From: Cryptosporangium arvum DSM 44712
GTDB taxonomy: Bacteria > Actinomycetota > Actinomycetes > Mycobacteriales > Cryptosporangiaceae
Direction of reading: 5' to 3'
DNA length: 64,000 nt
NCBI RefSeq assembly: GCF_000585375.1
Contig: NZ_KK073874.1
Location: 6,540,894 to 6,604,893 of the forward strand
In this document: positions 23,984 through 34,821 of the stretch, piece after piece
How positions within the stretch are numbered: the stretch's first letter is position 1
How the letters are laid out: the number at the start of each line of letters is the position of its first letter
Notes under the pieces: model-generated
Database searches by the model: none
The model's input: the letters and a program-made list of their open reading frames with translations, nothing else
Told to the model about the DNA's origin: nothing
Position numbers and translations under genes: made by a program

Positions 23984-24029
23984 GTACCCAGTCAGGTACA
24001 GTCGCTACTGCGAACACCGATCGCAGTAG
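23984..24029. promoter_or_regulatory. Two inverted repeats in the TetR / ABC-exporter promoter region
   Basis: GTACC-CAGTCA-GGTAC (23984-23999) and CTACTGCGA-N7-TCGCAGTAG (24005-24029, 9-bp arms) lie between the divergent tetR and exporter genes. Either could be the TetR operator. The second ends where the exporter's ribosome-binding site begins, so as RNA it could also form a 5' hairpin. Confidence 0.55.
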
Positions 24030-24040
24030 AGGAGGCTCGC

Positions 24041-24961
24041 ATGATCGACGCCCGCGACCTGGTGAAGACCTATGGGGACGTCCGTGCGCTGGACGGGCTC
24101 GACCTGACCGTTCCGGCGGGGAGCGTGTGTGCGCTGCTCGGTCCCAACGGCGCCGGCAAGACCACCGCGGTACGCGTCCTGACGACGCTGGCCACCCCCG
24201 ACTCCGGGCACGCCACCGTCGGCGGGTTCGACGTCGTCGGCCGGCCGCACCGCGTGCGCGAACTGATCGGGCTGGCCGGGCAGCACGCGGCCGTCGACGA
24301 CGACCTGACCGGGCGGGAGAACCTGGTCATCCTCGGCCTGATGCTGCATCTGGGCCGCCGCGGCGCCAAGCAGCGGGCCGACGAACTACTCGAACGGTTC
24401 GAGCTCACCGGCGCCGGCCACCGGCTGGTCAAGACGTACTCGGGCGGGATGCGCCGCCGCCTCGACCTGATCGCGGCGTTCCTGGTCGAACCCGCGCTGC
24501 TGGTGCTGGACGAGCCGACGACCGGCCTCGACCCCCGCAGCCGCCAGGAGATCTGGACGACGGTGGCCGACCGCGCCGCCGCCGGCACCACCGTGCTGCT
24601 CACCACGCAGTACCTGGAGGAGGCCGACCGGCTGGCCGACCAGGTCGTCATCGTCGACGCCGGGAAGGTCGTCGCCGAAGGCACGCCGGACGCGTTGAAG
24701 GACGCCCTCGGCGCGCGCGTCGACGTGGTGGTGGAGCACGCCGCCGACGCCGCGGCCGCCGCCACCACGCTCGAACGCTGGGCCACCGGGCCGCCGCTGA
24801 TCGACGGCACCCAGGTCAGCGCGTCGGTGCCGGCCGGGGTCGTCACGCTGCCCGAGGTCGTGCGCGCCCTGGACGCCGACGCCCTGGCGGTGGCCGACGT
24901 GCGGCTGCGCCGTCCCACTCTCGACGAAGTGTTCCTCGACCGGACGGAGGCGGCGGCATGA
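24041..24961 (+). CDS. DrrA-like ABC exporter ATP-binding protein
   Basis: A 306-residue ATPase of the daunorubicin-resistance (DrrA) family. Motifs are Walker A GPNGAGKTT, signature YSGGMRRRLDL, Walker B LLVLDEPTTGLD and the switch region TTQYLEEADRLAD. The C-terminal part (LRRPTLDEVFLD) is the DrrA regulatory domain. The ATG at 24041 follows GAGGAGG at 7 bases. It overlaps the permease gene as ATGA. Together they form a drug or lipid exporter under the divergent TetR. Confidence 0.92.
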   Translation: MIDARDLVKTYGDVRALDGLDLTVPAGSVCALLGPNGAGKTTAVRVLTTLATPDSGHATVGGFDVVGRPHRVRELIGLAGQHAAVDDDLTGRENLVILGLMLHLGRRGAKQRADELLERFELTGAGHRLVKTYSGGMRRRLDLIAAFLVEPALLVLDEPTTGLDPRSRQEIWTTVADRAAAGTTVLLTTQYLEEADRLADQVVIVDAGKVVAEGTPDALKDALGARVDVVVEHAADAAAAATTLERWATGPPLIDGTQVSASVPAGVVTLPEVVRALDADALAVADVRLRRPTLDEVFLDRTEAAA

Positions 24962-25734
24962 CGACTGCAGTGGTCGACGGGATGGCCGCGGCCGAGCGGG
25001 TGCTCACCCGGCTGCGTCACGATCCCTCCGGCATCGTGCTCACGCTGGCCGGGCCGCTGGTGCTGGTCGTGGCCTTCGGGTACATCATCGGGAGCGCGAT
25101 CGACGTGCCCGGCGGCGGCTACCGGGCCTACCTGGTGCCCGGCCTGTTCGTCCTGATCGCGGTGAACATCGTTCCCCCGCTGGTGACGATGGTGCGCGAC
25201 AACCAGCTCGGCGTCGTCGACCGGTACCGTTCGCTGCCGATCGCACGCAGCGCGGTGCCGTTCGGGCAGGCGGTGGCGACCGGCGCATACGGGCTGGTGA
25301 ACTTCGTCCTGATGGGACTGCTCGGGCTGCTGGTCGGGTGGCGGATCGAGCGCGGGGCCGGCCGGGCGCTGGCCGCGCTGGGGTTGCTGCTGCTGGTGCA
25401 GTTCGCGATGACCTGGGTCGGGCTCTACCTCGGGCTGGTCGTGCGCAGCCAGGAGGCGGCCGGGCAGCTGTCGCTCGTCGTGCTGCCGGTCTCGATGGTG
25501 TCGAACGTGATGGTGCCGACCGGCGGGATGCCCGGCTGGCTGCGGGCGGTCGCGGAGTGGAACCCGGTGAGCGCGCTCGGGCAGGCCGTGCGTGAGCTGT
25601 GCGGGAACCCGCTCCCCACCGAGTCCTCGGCCTGGCCGCTGCAGCACCCGGTCGCGGCGTCACTGCTGTACGCGGCCGTGATCCTCGCGATCTTCGTACC
25701 CGCGACCACCGTGCGGTTCGCCCGGCCGCGTTAG
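24958..25734 (+). CDS. ABC-2 type (DrrB-like) exporter permease
   Basis: A 258-residue membrane protein with six hydrophobic segments, typical of ABC-2 permeases such as DrrB: MVRDNQLGVVDRYRSLPIARSAV after TM2 and SNVMVPTGGMPGWLRAVAEWNPVS near TM5. It starts with ATG overlapping the ATPase stop by 4 bases. Its TAG overlaps the TAG of the convergent LysR gene by 3 bases. The substrate is unknown. Confidence 0.9.
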   Translation: MTTAVVDGMAAAERVLTRLRHDPSGIVLTLAGPLVLVVAFGYIIGSAIDVPGGGYRAYLVPGLFVLIAVNIVPPLVTMVRDNQLGVVDRYRSLPIARSAVPFGQAVATGAYGLVNFVLMGLLGLLVGWRIERGAGRALAALGLLLLVQFAMTWVGLYLGLVVRSQEAAGQLSLVVLPVSMVSNVMVPTGGMPGWLRAVAEWNPVSALGQAVRELCGNPLPTESSAWPLQHPVAASLLYAAVILAIFVPATTVRFARPR

Positions 25735-26657
25735 CTCCACAGCGCGACGTGGACGGGTGGGCGGCGGGGGGTGGCCGGGGCGGAGCCGGGCGGGGCGAGC
25801 ATCGCGGCGGTGGCGCCGGGCGTCGTCACGAACTCCTGCAGCGCACGGGCCGCCGTGCTCGCCCGGCTCCGCCCGAGCACGGTCGCGTACCAGAGCCCCT
25901 GCACCGGCGTGCCGGGCAGCGGTAACCGCACGAGCGTGCCGAGCCGCAGGTCGGCCCGCACGACGTGCCCGAGCGCGAGCATCACCCCGTCGCCGGCCCG
26001 GGTGGCGTCGATGGCCTCGGTCTCGGTGGGGAAGCGGACGAGGTCGGGCCAGCTGGGCAGACCCGCCAGCCACCGCCCTTCCTCCGACAGTTCTTCGAGA
26101 CCGGCCGGGCCGGTCAGCCAGACCTGGCGGAGCGGCTCCGCGCGGGGTGAATCCGCGACCAGAATGCGCTGGTAGCGCAGGAACGGCACCGCGTCGAGCG
26201 AGTCGCCGGCCGCCGGGCGCGGCCCCAGCACGACGTCGGCGACGCGACGCACCAGCGCGTCGGCGAGGTCGGCGCCCTCGAGCACCACGAGGTCCACTTC
26301 GCAGTCCGGCAGGCGCCGGGTGAACGCGTCGAGCAACGCGCCCGCCGCGTGTTCGCCGAAGTCCGCGGTCGCGGCCACCCGCAGCGACCGGGTGGCGGTG
26401 ACGGTCTCGGCCACCTCGCGCCGGGCCTGGTCGGCGAGCCCGACGATCTCCTCGGCGTGCACGGCCAGCCGCCGCCCCCCGGGCGTGAACGCGATCCCCC
26501 CGCCGGCCCGCACGAACAGTGGATCGCCGAGTTCGGCCCGCAGCGCCGCGACCGCCGCCGAAACGGCCGGTTCGCTCACCCCGAGTTCCGCCGCGGCCGC
26601 GCGCAGCGAGCCCAACCGGACGACCAACGCAAACGTTCGCAACTGGCTCAGGGTCAT
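25731..26657 (-). CDS. LysR-family transcriptional regulator, probable cox regulator
   Basis: A 308-residue LysR regulator: an N-terminal HTH (MTLSQLRTFALVVRLGSL, then LGVSEPAVSAAVAALRAELG) and a periplasmic-binding-like effector domain. ATG 26657 is preferred because AGAGGT lies 6 bases upstream; a GTG at 26666 is too close to that site. It is divergent from coxM with a LysR-box-like sequence between them, so it probably activates the cox operon. The effector (CO, redox state or starvation signal) is unknown. Confidence 0.88.
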   Translation of the reverse strand: MTLSQLRTFALVVRLGSLRAAAAELGVSEPAVSAAVAALRAELGDPLFVRAGGGIAFTPGGRRLAVHAEEIVGLADQARREVAETVTATRSLRVAATADFGEHAAGALLDAFTRRLPDCEVDLVVLEGADLADALVRRVADVVLGPRPAAGDSLDAVPFLRYQRILVADSPRAEPLRQVWLTGPAGLEELSEEGRWLAGLPSWPDLVRFPTETEAIDATRAGDGVMLALGHVVRADLRLGTLVRLPLPGTPVQGLWYATVLGRSRASTAARALQEFVTTPGATAAMLAPPGSAPATPRRPPVHVALWS

Positions 26658-26692
26658 CGCCGACACCTCTTAACCGTTCGCTTATGACGACC

Positions 26693-26722
26693 TTGACACT
26701 TGTAAACGCTGGTAACAAGGTC
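26693..26722. promoter_or_regulatory. LysR box and -35-like element upstream of coxM
   Basis: CTTGT-N11-ACAAG (26699-26719) has the T-N11-A architecture of LysR operators, nested in a wider GACCTTG (26689-26695) / CAAGGTC (26716-26722) repeat. A TTGACA hexamer at 26693-26698 could be a -35 element for cox. A GGAGG ribosome-binding site follows at 26751-26755, 7 bases before the coxM GTG. Confidence 0.6.
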
Positions 26723-26762
26723 GGGTTCGGATATCCCCATCCCTCGATGTGGAGGCACCTAG

Positions 26763-27629
26763 GTGCAAGTTCCCGCTCCCTTTGACTACGCCCGCGCGGA
26801 GAGCGTCGAGGACGCGCTGGCCCTGTTACACACGCACGGCCCGGAGTCGCGGGTGATCGCGGGCGGGCACAGCCTGCTGCCGATGATGAAGCTGCGGCTC
26901 GCCCGACCCGAGTGGCTCATCGACATCAACGATCTCTTCGAGCTGGACTACCTGGTCGAGGACGGAGGGACGGTCCGCGTCGGCGCGCTCACCCGGCACG
27001 CCACCCTGCTCAACTCCGACCTGATCGCGCGGCTGTTCCCGATCGTCACCGACGCCGAGAAGGTGATCGCCGACCCGGTCGTGCGCAACCGGGGCACGAT
27101 CGGCGGCTCGCTGTGCCAGGCCGACCCGGCCGAGGACCTGTCCACGGTCTGCGAGGTCCTGCGGGCCGAGGTCGTCATCCGCGGCCTGGACGGCGAACGG
27201 GTCGTCACGATGGAGGAACTGCACCGCGGCCCGTACGAGACCGCGGTCGCGCAGGACGAGCTGCTCACCGAGGTGCGCTTCGCCGTCCGGCCCCGCACCG
27301 GCAGCGCCTACGAGAAGGTCGAGCGGCGGGTCGGCGACTGGGCGGTGGCCGCCGCCGGCGCGTCGGTGACGCTCGACGAGACGGGGGCGATCGCGGACGT
27401 GGCGATCGGGCTGACCTCCGTCGGGCTGGACGGGCGCACCGCGACGCGCTCCGAGGACGCGCTCCGGGGCGAGCAACCGACCGAAGCCGCGTTCGCGGCC
27501 GCGGCCGCCCTCGCCGCCGAGGACTGCGACCCGGTCGCCGACCAGCGCGGACCGATCGACTACAAGCGGCACCTCGCCGCCGAACTGACCAAACGCGTGC
27601 TCCGGCGCGCCGTGGAACGGGTGCGCTGA
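26763..27629 (+). CDS. coxM: Aerobic CO dehydrogenase, medium (FAD) subunit
   Basis: A 288-residue flavoprotein. The FAD-binding motifs AGGHSLLP (residues 33-40) and TIGGS (112-116) are those of CoxM/CutM in the xanthine-oxidase family. It passes electrons from the CoxS iron-sulfur clusters towards the respiratory chain. It starts with GTG behind GGAGG and its stop overlaps the coxS ATG as TGATG. It is the first gene of a seven-gene rightward cox operon; the order M-S-L matches Oligotropha. Confidence 0.92.
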   Translation: MQVPAPFDYARAESVEDALALLHTHGPESRVIAGGHSLLPMMKLRLARPEWLIDINDLFELDYLVEDGGTVRVGALTRHATLLNSDLIARLFPIVTDAEKVIADPVVRNRGTIGGSLCQADPAEDLSTVCEVLRAEVVIRGLDGERVVTMEELHRGPYETAVAQDELLTEVRFAVRPRTGSAYEKVERRVGDWAVAAAGASVTLDETGAIADVAIGLTSVGLDGRTATRSEDALRGEQPTEAAFAAAAALAAEDCDPVADQRGPIDYKRHLAAELTKRVLRRAVERVR

Positions 27630-28092
27630 TGCAGATCACGATGACGGTCAACGGCACCGAGGTCACCGCCGAGGCCGAGCCCCGCACCCTGCTGGTGCAC
27701 TTCGTCCGGGACACGCTGAAGCTGACCGGCACCCACTGGGGCTGCGACACCAGCAACTGCGGCACGTGCGTGCTGCTGATGGACGGCGAACCGGTGAAGT
27801 CGTGCACGGTGCTGGCCGCGATGGCCGCCGGGCGGGAGATCCGGACGGTCGAGGGCCTGGCCCAGAACGGTGAGCTCGACGTCGTCCAGCAGGGATTCAT
27901 GGCCGAGCACGGGCTGCAGTGCGGGTTCTGCACGCCGGGCATGATGATGACCGCCCGCGCTCTGCTCGACCGCAACCCCGAGCCGGACGAGACCGAGATC
28001 CGCACGGCGATCTCCGGCCAGATCTGCCGCTGCACCGGTTACGCCACGATCGTCCGATCCGTCCAATGGGCGGCCAAGAACGGGGCAACCGC

Positions 28093-28096
<4 letters not shown>
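27629..28096 (+). CDS. coxS: Aerobic CO dehydrogenase, small ([2Fe-2S]) subunit
   Basis: A 155-residue protein with two [2Fe-2S] clusters: Cys39, 44, 47 and 59 in the plant-ferredoxin-type N-terminal domain, and Cys98, 101, 133 and 135 in the helical C-terminal domain (CGFCTPGM and ICRCTGY). These relay electrons from the Mo-Cu site to FAD. The ATG overlaps the coxM stop, and its own TGA overlaps the coxL start as ATGA, indicating fixed stoichiometric expression. Confidence 0.95.
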
Positions 28097-30476
<2,380 letters not shown>

Positions 30477-30477
<1 letters not shown>

Positions 30478-31403
30478 TGAGCATCCTGTCTCGCGCCGAA
30501 GAGCTCACCCGGGCTCGGAAGCCGTACGTGAAAGCCACCGTCGTGCGCGCGGGCAAGCCGGCCAGCGCGCACGCCGGTGACACGGCGCTGGTGCTCGCCG
30601 ACGGAGCCATCGAGGGCTTCGTCGGCGGTACCTGCGCGGAGTCGTCGGTGCGGGTGCACGCACTGGCCGCGCTGGAGGCCGGCGACCCGCTGCTGCTGCG
30701 GATCTCCGCCGGTGCCCCGTCGACACTCGTCGAGGAGGGCGCGGTCACGGTCGCGAACCCGTGCCTGTCCGGCGGCAGCCTGGAGATCTTCCTGGAACCC
30801 CGAAAGCCGGCCCCGCGGCTCGCGGTGATCGGCGACACCCCGATCGGGGTGTCGCTGGCCGCGCTGGGAGCACCGCTCGGGTTCGAGGTGTCGGCGTCGA
30901 TCGACGGTGCCTCGGCCGTCGTCGTGGCCTCCCACGGGCGCGACGAGGAACCGGCGCTGGAGGCCGCGCTCCGGGCCGGTGTGCCGTACGTCGGGCTCGT
31001 CGCCTCGCGCAAGCGCGGCGCGGCCGTCCTCGCGTCGCTCGAGGTCGGCGAGGCCGAGCGCGCACGGGTGCACTCCCCGGCCGGGCTGGACCTCGGCGGG
31101 CGCTCCGCGCCCGAAATAGCCCTGTCGATCCTCGCCGAGATCGTCGCTCTCCGTTCTCAGGCCGACGCCGAGCCGCGAACCACCGCGGGCGACGCTCCGG
31201 TGCCCGGTACCACCGCCGCTCCCGGCGGCTTCGTGACCGTTCCGGCGGGCACGGTGCCGATCGCGGTGATCGACGCTCCGGCCACCGCGATCGATCCCAT
31301 CTGCGGGATGACCGTGGCGATCGTTCCGGGAGCGATCCAGGCCGACGGCGAGTACTTCTGCGCCGAGGGCTGCAAGCGCCGGTTCCTCGCGGGTCGCGGG
31401 TGA
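30477..31403 (+). CDS. coxF: CoxF/XdhC-family maturation factor fused to a YHS domain
   Basis: A 308-residue protein with an N-terminal XdhC/CoxI domain (from residue 1; EGFVGGTCAESSVR) and a Rossmann-like C-terminal XdhC domain (about 110-215; RLAVIGDTPIGVSLAAL). XdhC proteins insert or sulfurate the molybdenum cofactor. Residues 271-308 add a YHS-type metal-binding segment: DPICGMTV (Cys276) and YFCAEGCKRRF (Cys295, Cys299). YHS domains occur in copper- and metal-handling proteins, so this tail may help build the Cu-Mo site; that is inference. It overlaps coxL and coxD. CoxF is chosen by position; CoxI is the alternative name. Confidence 0.85.
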
Positions 31404-32323
31404 CCCCCGGGGCCGCGCGGGCCGGCGCGTCCCAGGAGGTGGCAAACGTCTTCCCGGACGTGGACGCGCTGGCCGGCGCCCTCGACACCGCGGGTTATGT
31501 CGTCGACCCCGGCCTGGCGACCGCGCTCTTCCTCGCCGTCCGGCTCCCCCAGCCGGTCCTGCTCGAGGGCGAGCCGGGCGTCGGCAAGACCGAGGCCGCG
31601 AAGGCCCTGGCCCGGGCCCTGGACACCCCGCTGATCCGGCTGCAGTGCTACGAGGGCATCGACGCCTCCGAAGCGCTGTACGAGTGGAACTACCCGCGCC
31701 AGATGCTCGCGATCCGGATGGCCGAGGCCCGCGACGAACGACTCGCGGAAGCCGACCTGTTCACCCGCGACTACCTGCTGCGGCGACCGCTGCTCGCCGC
31801 GCTGGAACACCGGGGGCCCCGCCCGGCGGTGCTGCTCGTGGACGAACTGGACCGGGCCGACGACGACTTCGAGGCGTTCACGTTCGAACTCCTCGCGGAG
31901 TCCTCGGTGACGATCCCGGAGCTCGGCACGATCACCGCGGACCGGCCGCCGATCGTCGTCCTCACCTCGAACCGCACCCGGGACCTGCACGACGCGCTCA
32001 AGCGCCGCTGCCTCTACCACTGGATCGACTACCCGTCGCCCGAGCGCGCGGCCGAGATCGTCCGGCGGCGCGTGCCCGACAGCGCGCTACCGCTGACCCT
32101 GGAGGCCACCGCCGCGGTCGCCCGGATGCGCGGGCTCGACCTGGAGAAGCCTCCGGGCATCGCGGAGACGATCGACTGGGTGGCCGCCCTGACGCTGCTG
32201 AACGTCCCCCACCTGGACGCCGTGGCGTCCGGCACGCTCGGCAGCGTGCTGAAGAGCCGCGACGACCTCGACGTGGTTCGCGGCCAGGGGTTGGCCTGGC
32301 TGACGGGTTCCGGCCGTGCCTGA
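31400..32323 (+). CDS. coxD: CoxD, MoxR-type AAA+ ATPase for CO dehydrogenase maturation
   Basis: A 307-residue AAA+ ATPase of the MoxR group. Walker A is GEPGVGKT (57-64), Walker B VLLVDELDRAD, sensor 1 VVLTSNRTRDL. In Oligotropha, CoxD is the chaperone ATPase needed to add sulfur and copper to the CoxL active site. GTG 31400 overlaps the coxF stop (GTGA); a later start is possible because family N-termini vary. It is paired with the VWA protein CoxE, as in other MoxR-VWA systems. Confidence 0.92.
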   Translation: MTPGAARAGASQEVANVFPDVDALAGALDTAGYVVDPGLATALFLAVRLPQPVLLEGEPGVGKTEAAKALARALDTPLIRLQCYEGIDASEALYEWNYPRQMLAIRMAEARDERLAEADLFTRDYLLRRPLLAALEHRGPRPAVLLVDELDRADDDFEAFTFELLAESSVTIPELGTITADRPPIVVLTSNRTRDLHDALKRRCLYHWIDYPSPERAAEIVRRRVPDSALPLTLEATAAVARMRGLDLEKPPGIAETIDWVAALTLLNVPHLDAVASGTLGSVLKSRDDLDVVRGQGLAWLTGSGRA

Positions 32324-33629
32324 TCCCGGGCGCGGTGCCGGGCCTGATCCCGGGCGCGGTGCCGGGCCTGATCCCGGGGTTCGGGCGGGGATCAGGGCCG
32401 GGGACCGGACCCGGGCCCGGGCCGAGGCCGGGGGCGGGCGCGGGGTGGTCGTCCGGCCGGGGGTGGTGGCGGTGCGGTTCGTCGAGGCGCTGCACTCCGG
32501 CGGGGTGCCCGCGGGCACCGACCGCGCGGCGCGGTTCGCGGCGGCGTTGCGGCTGGTGCCGCCGGTGACCCGGGATCGGCTGTACTGGACCGCCCGAACG
32601 ACGCTCGTCGCCGACGCCGAGCAGCTGCCCGCGTTCGACGCGGTGTTCGACCGGATCTTCGGCGACGACGCCCCGCCCGTCGACCTGGCCGATTCCCGGG
32701 GTGACCCCACCGCGCCACCGCTGCCCGACGTCCCGAACGAGACCAGGCCGGCGGCGGCCGACAACCGCCCCGAGGAGCGAGGTGTCTCCGGGGCCGGCGC
32801 GTCGTCGTCGTCCGGAGGTGGCGACGGCTCGCCCCGGGCGGTGCCCGCGCTGGCCTCGGCGACCGAGCGGCTCCAGCACACCGCGTTCGCCGAGCTGTCG
32901 GAGTCCGAGGTGGACGCCGTCCGGCACCTGGTCCGGCGCCTCGTCCTCGCCACCCCGCAGCGACGTACGCGCCGCTCCCGGGCGTCGACCAGGAACGGCG
33001 AGCGGATCGACGTCCGCCGCACCGTCCGGAACGCGCGGAAGACCGGCGGGGATCCGGTCGCACTCGTGCACCGGCGCCGCCGGCGCCGGCCGCGGCCACT
33101 GGTGCTGCTGTGCGACGTGTCCGGGTCGATGGAGCCGTACACCCGGGTCTTCCTCGCGCTGCTGCACGGCTCGGTGACCGGTGCCCGCGCCGAGGCGTTC
33201 GTGTTCTCCACCCGGCTGACGCGCCTGACCCGCCCGCTCGCCCGCCGGGACCCCGACCTGGCGCTGCGCCGCGCCGCCGAGGCCGCCCCGGACTGGGCCG
33301 GCGGGACGCGGCTCGCGTCGTCGCTGCGCACGTTCCTCGACTCCTACGGCCGGCGCGGGGCCGCCCGGGGCGCGGTCGTCGTGATCCTGTCCGACGGCTG
33401 GGCGCAGGACGAACCGTCCGACGTGGCCGCCCAGATGGCGCGGTTGCGGCGGCTCGCGCACCGGATCGTCTGGGTCAACCCGCGGAAGGCGGCCACCGGT
33501 TTCGCGCCCAAGGTCGGCGGGATGGCCGCCGCACTACCCTTCTGCGACGCGTTCGTCAGTGGGCATAGCCTGGCCGCACTGGACGAGGTCGCCGCGGCGG
33601 TTTCGCACCCATCGAAAGGATTGTTGTGA
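32316..33629 (+). CDS. coxE: CoxE, VWA-domain protein for CO dehydrogenase maturation
   Basis: A 437-residue reading with an Arg-rich central region and a C-terminal VWA domain whose MIDAS motif DVSGS starts at Asp267. CoxE works with CoxD to assemble the Cu site of CO dehydrogenase. The first 45 or so residues are low-complexity (PDPGRGAG repeats) and lie over a 24-bp tandem repeat. Typical CoxE proteins begin near VRFVEALHSGGVPAGT, so the true start may be a GTG at 32466 or 32472, where GGGGG precedes. The 32316 GTG overlaps coxD by 8 bases and is kept with reservation. Its stop overlaps coxG as TGATG. Confidence 0.85.
   Translation: MPDPGRGAGPDPGRGAGPDPGVRAGIRAGDRTRARAEAGGGRGVVVRPGVVAVRFVEALHSGGVPAGTDRAARFAAALRLVPPVTRDRLYWTARTTLVADAEQLPAFDAVFDRIFGDDAPPVDLADSRGDPTAPPLPDVPNETRPAAADNRPEERGVSGAGASSSSGGGDGSPRAVPALASATERLQHTAFAELSESEVDAVRHLVRRLVLATPQRRTRRSRASTRNGERIDVRRTVRNARKTGGDPVALVHRRRRRRPRPLVLLCDVSGSMEPYTRVFLALLHGSVTGARAEAFVFSTRLTRLTRPLARRDPDLALRRAAEAAPDWAGGTRLASSLRTFLDSYGRRGAARGAVVVILSDGWAQDEPSDVAAQMARLRRLAHRIVWVNPRKAATGFAPKVGGMAAALPFCDAFVSGHSLAALDEVAAAVSHPSKGLL
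32319..32378. repeat. 24-bp tandem repeat, 2.5 copies, at coxD/coxE junction
   Basis: Two identical 24-bp units (32319-32342 and 32343-32366) and a 12-base partial third lie over the end of coxD and the putative start of coxE, encoding PDPGRGAG if translated. The period is a multiple of three, so copy-number change would keep frame. Confidence 0.85.
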
Positions 33630-34735
33630 TGCAACTCGACAGCGCGTTCGACGTGAGAGCACCGATCGACCAGGTGTGGTCGACGCTGATGGACTTCGAG
33701 CGCGTCGCGGCGTGCCTGCCCGGTGCGCAGGTGCTCAACACCCTGTCCGAGGATGCGTACCAGGTCGGCATGAAGGTGAAGCTCGGGCCGGTCACCATGC
33801 AGTACAAGGGACAGTTAGAGGTCGTGGAGCGGGTACCGGAGGAGCACCGGGCGGTGCTGCGCGGCAAGGCCAAGGAGGCCCGCGGCCAGGGCACCGCCGA
33901 GGCGACGGCACGGCTGGCGCTGACGTCGGACGGGGAGACGACACGCGGCACGGTGTCGGCGGACGTGAATCTGTCCGGCCGGGCGGCGGCGATGGGGCAA
34001 GGGGTCATCAACACGGTGACCGAGCAGATGATGACGCAGTTCGCGACGAACCTTCAGGCGATGCTGGAGGCGGGTAACGCTCCGGCGGGGGGCGACTCGG
34101 CGTCCGACGGGGTGACTTCGGCCGGTGCCGACGCTGGTGTCGCTGCGGGCGGTCAGGGTGCTGTGGATGGCGCGGCGGCCGGGGCCGATTCCGCACGGGC
34201 CGATTCCGCACGGGCCGATTCCGCACGGGCCGATTCCGCACGGGCCGATTCCGCCGGGGCCGGGGCGGTTCCGGCGAAGAAGGCGGCTCCGCGGAAGCGG
34301 GCCGCGGCGAAAGCGACCGGCGACGTGGCGGCCGCCAATGGGGCGGCGGTGACCGCTGCGACCGCTGCGGCCGGTGCCGCACCAGCAGTGGTCCCCCCGG
34401 TTTCCTCGACTCCTGCGGCTTCCCCGGCTTCCTCGGACTCGGCTTCCTCGGACTCGGCTTCCTCAGGCTCGGCTTCCTCGGCGAGCGGGGGTTCCGCGGG
34501 GACGACCGCGCGGGCGGTGGCCGCCGACGGTGGACCGCTGCCGAGCGCCCCCGGCACCCGCCCGGTGCCGGCCTTCGTCCCGGCCGACGACAACGCGCTC
34601 GACGCCGTCGCTCTCGCGAAGGCCATCGCGGAATCCCAGCTCCGCGAGCCCAAGAAGGCCCTGGGCCTGCTCGCGATCGTCGCCCTGCTGGCCTACCTCT
34701 TCGGCAAGCGCCGGGGCCGCAAGGCCGCCGCCTGA
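33629..34735 (+). CDS. coxG: CoxG-family SRPBCC protein with long linker and membrane anchor
   Basis: A 368-residue protein. Residues 1-148 are an SRPBCC (CoxG) domain (AFDVRAPIDQVWSTLMDF, CLPGAQVL). Residues 150-335 are a disordered Ala/Ser/Pro linker with two in-frame tandem repeats. Residues 344-358 (ALGLLAIVALLAYLF) form a C-terminal membrane anchor followed by KRRGRK. CoxG is known to tether CO dehydrogenase to the membrane and is reported to handle quinone for it, so this protein probably links CO oxidation to respiration. ATG 33629 has AAAGGA 8 bases upstream and overlaps coxE. It is the last cox gene. Confidence 0.9.
   Translation: MQLDSAFDVRAPIDQVWSTLMDFERVAACLPGAQVLNTLSEDAYQVGMKVKLGPVTMQYKGQLEVVERVPEEHRAVLRGKAKEARGQGTAEATARLALTSDGETTRGTVSADVNLSGRAAAMGQGVINTVTEQMMTQFATNLQAMLEAGNAPAGGDSASDGVTSAGADAGVAAGGQGAVDGAAAGADSARADSARADSARADSARADSAGAGAVPAKKAAPRKRAAAKATGDVAAANGAAVTAATAAAGAAPAVVPPVSSTPAASPASSDSASSDSASSGSASSASGGSAGTTARAVAADGGPLPSAPGTRPVPAFVPADDNALDAVALAKAIAESQLREPKKALGLLAIVALLAYLFGKRRGRKAAA
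34184..34255. repeat. 15-bp tandem repeat in coxG linker (ADSAR)
   Basis: Four identical 15-bp units from 34184 to 34243 and a partial fifth encode repeated ADSAR in the CoxG linker. The perfect copies imply recent expansion by slippage. Confidence 0.9.
34426..34480. repeat. 15-bp tandem repeat in coxG linker (ASSDS)
   Basis: Units at 34426-34440, 34441-34455, 34456-34470 (one variant) and a partial one to 34480 encode ASSDS-type repeats, a second independent expansion in the same linker. Confidence 0.85.
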
Positions 34736-34765
34736 CCCCCGAAATTGTCGTACCCCTGTTCTAAA

Positions 34766-34805
34766 GTGGTGACAGTGGCCGCCGGTCGGTAGCCACTGTC
34801 ACCAC
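34766..34805 (+). promoter_or_regulatory. Perfect 14-bp inverted repeat in the leader of the 34822 gene
   Basis: GTGGTGACAGTGGC (34766-34779) pairs perfectly with 34792-34805 across a 12-base loop, ending 16 bases before the ATG at 34822 and just before GGAGGG. It lies 31 bases after coxG. There is no T run. It could be a leader hairpin, a large operator, or an unusual terminator for cox. Confidence 0.6.
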
Positions 34806-34821
34806 GACGGAGGGACGGCTC

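Noticed and set aside
34766-34805. Rho-independent terminator for the cox operon
   Set aside because: The stem is strong but has no T tract and ends directly at the ribosome-binding region of the next gene, so I list it as a leader or operator element instead.
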